DNA of 14,231 nt. Origin: Gallionella sp. UBA6045 (GTDB lineage: Bacteria > Pseudomonadota > Gammaproteobacteria > Burkholderiales > Gallionellaceae). Positions 8,562 to 14,231 of this stretch are shown here, in pieces. Position 1 is the stretch's first letter; each line of letters opens with the position of its first letter. Made by a program: the position numbers and the translations under genes. The notes under the pieces were generated by a model. The model was not told the origin of the DNA. It did not search any database and saw only the letters and a list, made by a program, of their open reading frames with translations. The stretch covers positions 13,515 to 27,745 of the forward strand of contig DIYV01000067.1 in the NCBI GenBank assembly GCA_002429165.1, written 5' to 3'.

Positions 8562-8575
8562 GCGGATATTTCCGC
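8562..8575 (+). promoter_or_regulatory. Small inverted repeat covering the thiL ribosome binding site
   Basis: GCGGA-4nt-TCCGC is a perfect 5-bp hairpin between the nusB stop and the thiL ATG, ending one base before the ATG. The only Shine-Dalgarno-like bases (AGCGGA) lie in its left arm, so folding would reduce thiL initiation. It is short and may be coincidental. Confidence 0.3.
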
Positions 8576-9529
8576 ATGACAGAGTTTGACCTGATCCGCC
8601 GCTACTTCACCCGCGCCACACCGAACGCGCTGCTCGGTGTGGGCGATGATGCCGCGCTGCTAAAGGTGAGCGATGACTATGTGCTGGCAGTTTCCAGCGA
8701 CATGCTGGTAAGCGGCACGCATTTTTTCCCCGACGCCGACCCGTTTATGCTGGGGCACAAAACGCTGGCCGTGAATCTGTCCGACATGGCCGCGATGGGC
8801 GCAACACCGCGCTGGGCAACATTGGCGATCGCTTTGCCTGCTGCTGACGAAACGTGGCTGGAGAGATTCAGCGCGGGCTTTTTCGCATTGGCGCAACAAC
8901 ATGGTGTCGAACTGATCGGTGGCGATACCACGCGCGGGCCACTCAATCTGTGCGTGACGATATTGGGCGAAGTACCCGCACAACACGCGTTGAAGCGCAG
9001 CGGCGCACAGCCTGGCGACGAGGTTTGGGTATCCGGAACACTGGGAGATGCCGCGCTGGCGCTGGCACATCTGCAAGGGCGCGTCGCATTGTCCGGGGAA
9101 GCGCTTGCCGCCTGTGCACAGGTGTTGCACCAGCCGCAGCCGCGTGTCGCGCTGGGATTGGCATTGCGCGGTATCGCCAGCAGCGCGATCGATATTTCCG
9201 ACGGCTTGCTTGCCGATCTCGGGCATATACTCGATGCTTCGCATGCTGCCGCAGAAATCGACCTGGCACTGTTACCGGTTTCTTCAGTCATGCGTGCTTA
9301 TGTGAAGCTACCCTTGGGACAAAAATGCGCCTTGTCCGGCGGGGATGATTACGAATTGTGCTTTACCGCACCTGCCGTGCGACATGCCGAGATAACGAGC
9401 GTCAGCGCCCGGCTTGGATTGCCGCTGGCCTGCATCGGAAAAATTGTTGCGGGTCGCGGCTGCATCGTGCACGATGCGGCGGGAAATCGACTCAACCTTG
9501 GAAACGGCGGCTATGAACATTTCAGATAA
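8576..9529 (+). CDS. thiL: Thiamine-monophosphate kinase
   Basis: ThiL phosphorylates thiamine monophosphate to the active cofactor thiamine diphosphate using ATP. The 317-residue protein shows the family's ordered motifs: the FDLIRRYF opening, GVGDDAALL (21-29), SSDMLVSGTHF (39-49), LAVNLSDMAAMGATPRW, ELIGGDTTRG with metal-binding Asp, AIDISDGLLADLGH and SGGDDYELCF near the end. Length and start agree with the family. The gene follows nusB by 15 bp and overlaps pgpA by 17 bp. The nusB-thiL-pgpA order is common in beta- and gammaproteobacteria. Confidence 0.96.
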   Translation: MTEFDLIRRYFTRATPNALLGVGDDAALLKVSDDYVLAVSSDMLVSGTHFFPDADPFMLGHKTLAVNLSDMAAMGATPRWATLAIALPAADETWLERFSAGFFALAQQHGVELIGGDTTRGPLNLCVTILGEVPAQHALKRSGAQPGDEVWVSGTLGDAALALAHLQGRVALSGEALAACAQVLHQPQPRVALGLALRGIASSAIDISDGLLADLGHILDASHAAAEIDLALLPVSSVMRAYVKLPLGQKCALSGGDDYELCFTAPAVRHAEITSVSARLGLPLACIGKIVAGRGCIVHDAAGNRLNLGNGGYEHFR

Positions 9530-10031
9530 AACCCGGATTGGGCCGGGTTGGGTTGAACCGGGCTGGCGGCTGTTGTTCAGCCATCCCGCGCACCTGATTT
9601 CATTCGGCTTCGGCAGCGGTCTGGCGCGCAGGGCTCCCGGCACGTTCGGCACTTTGATCGCTTTCCCGCTGTACTGGCTGCTTGCGCCGCTGCTGTCGGA
9701 TATGTCGTTCATCTTCCTGTTGATCCTGGCCTTTGTTCTCGGTGTGTGGGTCTGTGACATCACCGGCAAGGCATTGGGTGTCGCGGATTATGGCGGCATC
9801 GTATGGGACGAAATCGTGTCCTTCATGCTGGTATTATTCTTTACTCCCCCCGGCTGGTACTGGTCGTTGCTGGCCTTCGTGCTGTTCCGCATCTTCGACA
9901 TCGTCAAACCTCCTCCGATACGCTACTTCGACAGCAACTGGCATGGCGGGCTGGGCGTGATGTTCGACGACCTGCTTGCTGCCGGTTATGCATTAATGTG
10001 CCTTGCATTGGTCAAAAGTGTGCTGATATGA
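9513..10031 (+). CDS. pgpA: Phosphatidylglycerophosphatase A
   Basis: PgpA removes phosphate from phosphatidylglycerol phosphate in the inner membrane, the last step of phosphatidylglycerol synthesis. The 172-residue protein has GFGSGLARRAPGTFGTL at 32-48 and the acidic WDE core in YGGIVWDEIVSF at 93-104. RIFDIVKPPPIRYFD (126-140) and GLGVMFDDLLA (146-156) follow. Hydrophobic segments lie at about 46-61, 65-82, 103-125 and 152-171, consistent with a small membrane enzyme. I chose the ATG at 9513, inside the thiL end, because the protein then has family length; a longer in-frame opening would lie within thiL. A GGCGG-like ribosome binding site precedes it. Its stop overlaps the next gene's ATG (ATGA). 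Confidence 0.95.
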   Translation: MNISDKTRIGPGWVEPGWRLLFSHPAHLISFGFGSGLARRAPGTFGTLIAFPLYWLLAPLLSDMSFIFLLILAFVLGVWVCDITGKALGVADYGGIVWDEIVSFMLVLFFTPPGWYWSLLAFVLFRIFDIVKPPPIRYFDSNWHGGLGVMFDDLLAAGYALMCLALVKSVLI

Positions 10032-10765
10032 ACCGCGCAGTCACGGCATTGTTTTGTGTTGTGCTGCTGAACTTGAACGGGTCGGCTTGCGGCGATGCCC
10101 TTGGACCAGGCTTGGAACAGGAGTTCTCCGCCAGGGTGATTGTCGTGCTGGATGGCGATACCGTGCTGATTCTGCATAAAGCCACCGGACAACGCGCAGG
10201 CGGTTTGATGAAGATCCGGCTGGCTGAAATCGACGCACCGGAAGTGGGTCATGCAGGGATGGGCGGCCAGCCGCCCAACTCGCAAAAAGCACAGTCTTTC
10301 GGCGCAGCCTCGCGCAGCTCGCTGGTAGAAATGGTGTTGCACAAACAAATTCAGGTACGCCCGCTGGCGCTGGATAAATACGGACGCACCATCGCGCAGC
10401 TGGAAGTAAATGGCCTCAGCGTCAACGAGGAAATGGTGCGGCGCGGCATGGCATGGGAGTACTCCCACTATCACAGCGACCGCCGCTACATCGTGCTGGA
10501 GAACGAAGCACGGCAGGCCGGACGCGGACTGTGGGCGCAGGTCGATCCGATACCTCCGTGGCAGTGGCGCAAGCAGCATACGGCGGTAACGGAGATGTCA
10601 GTGGTGCTTGCGCCTGGCGATTACACCTGCGGCAGCAAACACCATTGCTCGCAGATGCGTTCCTGCGACGAGGCGCATTATTACCTCACCATCTGCGGTG
10701 TTAAAACGCTGAACCCGAAAGGCGATGGAATACCGTGCGAGAAACTGTGCGCGGGTGGAAAGTAA
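10028..10765 (+). CDS. Exported thermonuclease-like (SNase) protein with Excalibur domain
   Basis: The 245-residue protein starts with a probable Sec signal peptide (residues 1 to about 20, hydrophobic LFCVVLLNL, small residues GSA before a Cys). The Cys-21 context is not a good lipobox. A staphylococcal-nuclease domain spans about 34-182: VLDGDTV (40-46), KIRLAEIDAPE (62-72), LDKYGRTIAQL (115-125). R64, E72 and R120 match the catalytic Arg-Glu-Arg set and D42/D44 the calcium-site region, so it should be an active nuclease outside the cytoplasm. The tail (199-241) is a Cys-rich Excalibur-type domain ending NPKGDGIPCE, a putative calcium-binding loop. It overlaps the pgpA stop by 4 bp and is the last gene of this plus-strand unit. 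The natural substrate is unknown. Confidence 0.88.
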   Translation: MNRAVTALFCVVLLNLNGSACGDALGPGLEQEFSARVIVVLDGDTVLILHKATGQRAGGLMKIRLAEIDAPEVGHAGMGGQPPNSQKAQSFGAASRSSLVEMVLHKQIQVRPLALDKYGRTIAQLEVNGLSVNEEMVRRGMAWEYSHYHSDRRYIVLENEARQAGRGLWAQVDPIPPWQWRKQHTAVTEMSVVLAPGDYTCGSKHHCSQMRSCDEAHYYLTICGVKTLNPKGDGIPCEKLCAGGK

Positions 10766-10789
10766 AGACAGAAGTCACGGTACACCACA

Positions 10790-11512
10790 TCAGAATTCCA
10801 GCACACGGCACCCCTGTGCGTCACAGCGCAATGCCGCAGCTTGCTGATCCCAGTCGCTTAACACCCAGCGTTCGCAGCTATGCCCGTCCACCCTGTGCTC
10901 GTGGCGGTTGGGGCGGTGGGTATGGCCGTGTATCAGTCGCGGATAGCGGTATTCCCGCAGCAGCGCTGCGACCGCATCATCGTTCACATCCATGATCGCG
11001 GTGTCCTTGCCTTGTTTGGCGGAAGTGCTTTCCCGGCGCAGCATTTCTATATAGGCTTTGCGCTCCGCGAGCGGCTGGTTCAGAAAGTCTTTCTGGAACG
11101 TTGCATCATGCACCTGGGCGCGGAATTTTTGATACTCGATATCGTCGGTGCACAGCGTGTCGCCGTGGCTGATCAAAGTGGGTGTGCCATACAGGTCGAG
11201 CAGGGTAGGGTCCGGCAAGAGTTTGGCGTGGCAGGCCAGCGCAAGCGCATCGCCCATAAGCAGGTCGCGGTTGCCATGCATCAAATAAACATTGGTGCCG
11301 TGCGCTGCGAGCCCATGCAGCGCGCCGATTACCCGCGCATGAAAAGGATCGTGCAGGTCATCGTCGCCCGCCCAGTATTCGAACAGGTCCCCGAGGATAT
11401 AGAGCGCCTCGGCTTGAGGTGCGACCGAGGCGATGAAGCGCTGAAACGCCGCCATGCTATGCGGATGGTCGGCACTGAGATGCAGGTCGGAGATGAACAG
11501 GGTATGGGACAT
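10790..11512 (-). CDS. lpxH: UDP-2,3-diacylglucosamine diphosphatase
   Basis: LpxH hydrolyses UDP-2,3-diacylglucosamine to lipid X plus UMP at the inner membrane surface, the fourth step of lipid A synthesis, which shows a Gram-negative outer membrane. The 240-residue protein carries the full calcineurin-like metallophosphatase signature: DLH (D9, H11), GDLFEYW with D42, GNRD (N81), SHGD (H116) and HGHTHRP (H195, H197). I use the ATG at 11512; a GTG directly before it (11515) adds only one residue. The Shine-Dalgarno is weak for both. It is the last gene of the minus-strand unit and is convergent with the nuclease gene across 24 bp without a visible terminator. Confidence 0.97.
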   Translation of the reverse strand: MSHTLFISDLHLSADHPHSMAAFQRFIASVAPQAEALYILGDLFEYWAGDDDLHDPFHARVIGALHGLAAHGTNVYLMHGNRDLLMGDALALACHAKLLPDPTLLDLYGTPTLISHGDTLCTDDIEYQKFRAQVHDATFQKDFLNQPLAERKAYIEMLRRESTSAKQGKDTAIMDVNDDAVAALLREYRYPRLIHGHTHRPNRHEHRVDGHSCERWVLSDWDQQAAALRCDAQGCRVLEF

Positions 11513-11588
11513 CACGGGATCCGGGATTGGGGGTAGCAGGACAATGCAGTGGCTACGCCGCTATCACCAAGTTCACCCCCCTCGATCC

Positions 11589-12182
11589 TTATTTCACCAC
11601 TTCTGCGCTGGTGATGATGACATCTTCCAGCGGCACATCCTGAGAACCGGAACGGTTGCCGGTCTTTACGTTGCGTATTGCGTCCACGACTTCCCTGCCT
11701 TCCACTACTTTGCCGAATACGCAGTAGCCCCAGCCATCCTGTCCGGGATAATTGAGGAAGTCATTGTCCTTGACGTTGATGAAGAATTGCGCGGTGGCGG
11801 AATGCGGGTCCCCGGTACGTGCCATCGCGACGGTGTACTTGTCGTTCTTCAAGCCATTTGCGGCTTCGTTCTTGATCGGGGCATTGGTTTTCTTTTGTAT
11901 CATGCCCGGCTCGAACCCGCCGCCCTGGATCATGAAGTTGCCGATCACGCGGTGGAAAATGGTGCCGTTGTAAAAACCGCTATTCACATATTCGAGGAAA
12001 TTCTTGACGGTAACCGGTGCTTTTTCAGCATCCAGTTGCAAAGTGATGACGCCGTGATTGGTGTGCAGTTTGACCATGGTTTTATTGCCCTTTGTTGAAT
12101 TGGTACTGTTGGTTGAAGAATATGAAGATTGCATAGTGCAGCAGAAAAGCAGGGTGAACAGTACGGTAAACAGATGTTTCAT
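11589..12182 (-). CDS. ppiB: Cyclophilin-type peptidyl-prolyl isomerase with export-like N-terminal extension
   Basis: The core (residue 36 on) is a close match to cytoplasmic Ppi[70 protein letters not shown] and [13 protein letters not shown]. It catalyses cis-trans isomerisation of proline bonds; the FHRVI Arg and FFIN residues of the active site are kept. The full reading is 197 residues and starts [15 protein letters not shown], a signal-like hydrophobic stretch followed by a Ser/Thr/Asn-rich linker (19-30). An internal ATG at 12077 would give 162 residues, the normal PpiB length. The GAGGGAG ribosome binding site before 12182 is better than what precedes 12077, so I annotate the long form. 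Location (periplasm, cytoplasm or both) is undecided. It lies 1 bp after the L,D-transpeptidase gene. Confidence 0.9.
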   Translation of the reverse strand: MKHLFTVLFTLLFCCTMQSSYSSTNSTNSTKGNKTMVKLHTNHGVITLQLDAEKAPVTVKNFLEYVNSGFYNGTIFHRVIGNFMIQGGGFEPGMIQKKTNAPIKNEAANGLKNDKYTVAMARTGDPHSATAQFFINVKDNDFLNYPGQDGWGYCVFGKVVEGREVVDAIRNVKTGNRSGSQDVPLEDVIITSAEVVK

Positions 12183-12183
12183 G

Positions 12184-13353
12184 TCATGCGGCTCCCTCGT
12201 AGATTATTTTCCAGCCCTTGTCCTGTTTGATCCAGTATTGGCGTTTCTTCATCAGGTTGGACAGATTGTTGCTGCTGTAATCCTGCTCGAAGTCTACTAC
12301 CACCATATCGGGCTGTTCCGGATAGACGAACATGCTGATATTCGTGATGCCCACCTTGATCCACGACTTGGCACTGTTAACCAATTGTTTTTGTTTTGCC
12401 CATTCCGGGTAATTCATGTTGTTGCTGGAGAAATTTGGTGCGTAATGTTTGAGGTAAGCATCTGTGTCGCGGCTGGCCCAATCTTTGCGCCATTGTTCGA
12501 CTGCCTGCAGCAGGCCGGCGCGTTCGGCCTGGTCCTGCTGGCTTGCCCAGTCCATCTGGTTGGTAATGATGACGGGTGTGATACCCACTTGCAGATAGGG
12601 GGCCAGCTTTTCCAGATCGGCATTTGCCAGCACGACGCAGCCGTTGCTCGCGCGCGGAGGCCTGCTATACGTGTTGCTCGGTGTGCCATGCAGCCAGATG
12701 CCGCTGCCGGTACGTTTGTTCCTGCGATCCCATTCGTTAGGGTAACTGATCGGGTAGGCTGCATCGCCGTAGATATCGGCAAGCTGCTTCTTGGGCAATT
12801 CCGCATTGACGAAATAGACACCGATCGGTGTGCGCTGATCGCCCGAAACATATTTGTCGGCACCCAGCTTGCCGATAGTGACATAAAAGTCGGTGACATA
12901 GCGCGGTTCGCCATCCACGTTTTCATATACAAATAGTGTGGAGCGGCTGGTATCAACCACCAGCGCGTACTTCTGTTGCTCATTCATTTTCCACAAGAAA
13001 CGCGGCCTGAGCCTGGTGTTCGATTGGGACAACACGCGCTGCAGACGCACCCGCGCCTCGTCGCGCAGGTCCTTGATTTCGTCGTGCGGGGCATTTGCCG
13101 CACTGCCGAAATTATTGATCACGCCTGCATGCGCCATCAGCAAATCGCCCTTGACCAATTGCGCGAGTTTGAAGTTGGGAGTGATGCGCAACAGACTGTC
13201 CACCTCGTTGAGCGCAACATCGAGGTGACTGTCATTGATGGCTTGCAGGCTTTTCACCAGCTGCGTTTCTGCGCTTGGCGAAACCGGCTCGGCGAGCGCC
13301 ATGCCCGACAAAAAACTGCACAGCCACAAGATGATCAGCGCGGGTTTCAGCAT
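12184..13353 (-). CDS. Exported YkuD-domain L,D-transpeptidase / Csd6-like peptidoglycan enzyme with C-terminal NTF2-like domain
   Basis: The 389-residue protein has a clear signal peptide (1-21, cleavage after ALA before EP), a helical N-terminal part (about 22-125), a YkuD catalytic domain (about 128-266) and an NTF2/SnoaL-like domain (about 283-387). H222 in WLHGTPS and C239 in ASNGCVVL form the catalytic pair. The usual Arg after the Cys (GC-x-R) is replaced by Val. This variant and the C-terminal NTF2 domain resemble Helicobacter Csd6, an L,D-carboxypeptidase, so trimming of peptidoglycan side chains is as likely as cross-linking or protein anchoring. I start at the ATG at 13353 because the signal peptide begins there; an upstream in-frame reading overlaps the previous gene. 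It lies 2 bp after the TPR gene, whose C-terminal domain is related. Confidence 0.88.
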   Translation of the reverse strand: MLKPALIILWLCSFLSGMALAEPVSPSAETQLVKSLQAINDSHLDVALNEVDSLLRITPNFKLAQLVKGDLLMAHAGVINNFGSAANAPHDEIKDLRDEARVRLQRVLSQSNTRLRPRFLWKMNEQQKYALVVDTSRSTLFVYENVDGEPRYVTDFYVTIGKLGADKYVSGDQRTPIGVYFVNAELPKKQLADIYGDAAYPISYPNEWDRRNKRTGSGIWLHGTPSNTYSRPPRASNGCVVLANADLEKLAPYLQVGITPVIITNQMDWASQQDQAERAGLLQAVEQWRKDWASRDTDAYLKHYAPNFSSNNMNYPEWAKQKQLVNSAKSWIKVGITNISMFVYPEQPDMVVVDFEQDYSSNNLSNLMKKRQYWIKQDKGWKIIYEGAA

Positions 13354-13355
13354 GA

Positions 13356-14231
13356 TTACTTGCTGCGCTCTTCCTGAATCAGCCATTTGCCGCCGGCCTT
13401 CACCATCAGCAGGGTTTTGTTGCTGGAGGCTTTAAAGTTGCTGGCCCGGTAAGTCTGGTGGAACTTTACCGTGGCATGCGCACTGTCGGCTAATGATATG
13501 GTCTTGATGCGGATGCCTACATGGATAAACTTTGGGGTGCTGACGCGTTCTTTGCGTATGGCTTCCCAGGCTGCGCGCGTTTCTCCGTCTGGAGTTTTGA
13601 AATCATGCGCATAGAACGACAGGTATTGACGCGTATTTTTGGACGACCACGCTGCTGCCCAAGCCATGACAGTTTGCTTAATTTCCGCGCTGCTGTCTTT
13701 CTTGGTGACTGGTTCTGTGGCAACTTTGACTTCTGCTTTGGTTTTGACTTCTACTTTGGCTTCAGCTTTGGCTTTGACTTCTGTTACTGTTGTTGGAGCT
13801 ACCGATGCCGATACTGCAGATACCGCCGGGGCAGGCTCGGGCTGATTTGTTCCGGCAATGACCGGTGTTGCTTCGGCCTTGTTCGGGACAGATACTTCGA
13901 CTTTGCTCGGGACAGGCCCTTCGACTTTGCCCGGGACAGGCGTGTTTTGTGCAACGGTTTCACTGTTGCGTGTGTCACCGGCAAACAGATTCTGAATCAT
14001 TGCCAGCTTGGTTTGCGTCGCAGTGTTGCTGTGATCCAGTTGCAAAGCGCGGTCATAAGCCTGACTGGCCATCTTGGCATATATGTCACCGAGATTCTCG
14101 TGCGCGGTCGCATAACTGGGGTGGGTGCTTATCGCCTTTTCCAGCAATTGCTTGGCTTTATCGTATTTACCCTGGCTGGCATACAGCACGGCAAGATTGT
14201 TATAGGGCTCGGGCAGATCCGGATAATCATC
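13356..14231 (-). CDS. TPR-repeat protein with NTF2-like C-terminal domain (5' end outside window)
   Basis: 291 codons are visible; the frame is open to the window edge, so the start lies beyond it. From the edge inward come tetratricopeptide repeats (YNNLAVLYASQGKYDKAKQL and AHENLGDIYAKMASQAYDRALQLD, within about 75 residues). A long low-complexity linker follows, with three 8-residue units of type PVPSKVEV, a Pro/Ala/Val stretch and a segment alternating Val/Ala with Lys/Glu. A C-terminal NTF2-like domain of about 110 residues closes the protein (WAAAWSSKNTRQYLSFYAHDF to GGKWLIQEE). The domain aligns by eye with that of the YkuD enzyme encoded 2 bp downstream. Linker composition suggests a periplasmic, extended protein. 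I infer a scaffold or partner role in cell-wall remodelling; no enzyme motif is visible. Confidence 0.85.
   Translation of the reverse strand, partial: DDYPDLPEPYNNLAVLYASQGKYDKAKQLLEKAISTHPSYATAHENLGDIYAKMASQAYDRALQLDHSNTATQTKLAMIQNLFAGDTRNSETVAQNTPVPGKVEGPVPSKVEVSVPNKAEATPVIAGTNQPEPAPAVSAVSASVAPTTVTEVKAKAEAKVEVKTKAEVKVATEPVTKKDSSAEIKQTVMAWAAAWSSKNTRQYLSFYAHDFKTPDGETRAAWEAIRKERVSTPKFIHVGIRIKTISLADSAHATVKFHQTYRASNFKASSNKTLLMVKAGGKWLIQEERSK
13723..13784 (-). repeat. Degenerate short repeat encoding an alternating Val/Ala-Lys/Glu segment
   Basis: The plus strand is built from variants of TTTGGCTTC and TTTGACTTC in units of 12 and 18 bp; two 18-bp copies (13737-13754, 13767-13784) are near-identical. 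On the coding strand it encodes a run in which Lys or Glu alternates with Val, Ala or Thr. It is in-frame and lies in the linker of the TPR protein. Confidence 0.55.
13871..13942 (-). repeat. Three tandem 24-bp repeats within the TPR gene
   Basis: Units at 13871-13894, 13895-13918 and 13919-13942 share the plus-strand pattern CTTCG-CTTTG--CGGGACAG. Units 2 and 3 differ at only two bases, while unit 1 is more diverged. Each codes for 8 residues of the type P-V-P-(G/S/N)-K-(V/A)-E. Copy-number change would keep the frame and alter linker length by 8 residues. Confidence 0.8.

Noticed and set aside
11516..11588. Terminator between ppiB and lpxH (GGGGGT and ACCCCC arms, GTAGC/GCTAC arms)
   Set aside because: The arms are far apart and compete with each other; there is no T-run, so no convincing hairpin terminator.
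10880..12098. Plus-strand open frames opposite lpxH and ppiB
   Set aside because: Shadows of conserved minus-strand genes; no motif or ribosome binding site.
13871..13942. CRISPR-like array
   Set aside because: The 24-bp units are directly tandem without spacers, in-frame inside a coding region, and no cas genes are present.

Overview
The window looks like a chromosomal housekeeping segment of a betaproteobacterium, most likely Nitrosomonadales or a Gallionella/Sideroxydans-like lineage. This placement is an inference from gene order (yqgE-ruvX-pyrB-pyrC; glyA-nrdR-ribD-ribE-ribBA-ribH-nusB-thiL-pgpA; tpr-ppi-lpxH), Gram-negative genes such as lpxH, and moderately high GC. No rRNA or other direct taxonomic marker is present. 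I see no phage, insertion sequence, CRISPR array, tRNA or rRNA.

Left block, minus strand (1-2265): yqgE, ruvX, pyrB and the start of a dihydroorotase-family gene cut by the window edge. The last three are joined by ATGA start/stop overlaps and look like one operon linking a Holliday-junction-resolvase-like protein to pyrimidine synthesis. Central block, plus strand (2491-5994): glyA behind a TGG-TAGAAT extended -10, then nrdR, ribD and ribE (riboflavin synthase). ribD and ribE overlap. A small DUF3175-type gene on the opposite strand (6058-6348) then splits the riboflavin genes.

Second plus-strand block (6480-10765): ribB fused to a degenerate GTP cyclohydrolase II domain (RibBX type), a strong GC hairpin, ribH, nusB, thiL, pgpA and a secreted staphylococcal-nuclease-like protein with an Excalibur tail. 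ribD, ribBX, ribH and ribE together cover the riboflavin pathway except the first step: the zinc cysteines of GTP cyclohydrolase II are missing, so a separate ribA is expected elsewhere. No FMN riboswitch is visible.

Right block, minus strand (10790-14231): reading from the right, a TPR protein (5' end outside the window), an exported YkuD L,D-transpeptidase/Csd6-like enzyme, a cyclophilin with an unusual export-like N-terminal extension, and lpxH. The first two end in visibly related NTF2-like domains and sit 2 bp apart, which suggests a small cell-envelope (peptidoglycan) module. This is the least ordinary part of the window. The TPR gene also carries a 24-bp tandem repeat coding for an 8-residue Pro/Lys/Glu unit.
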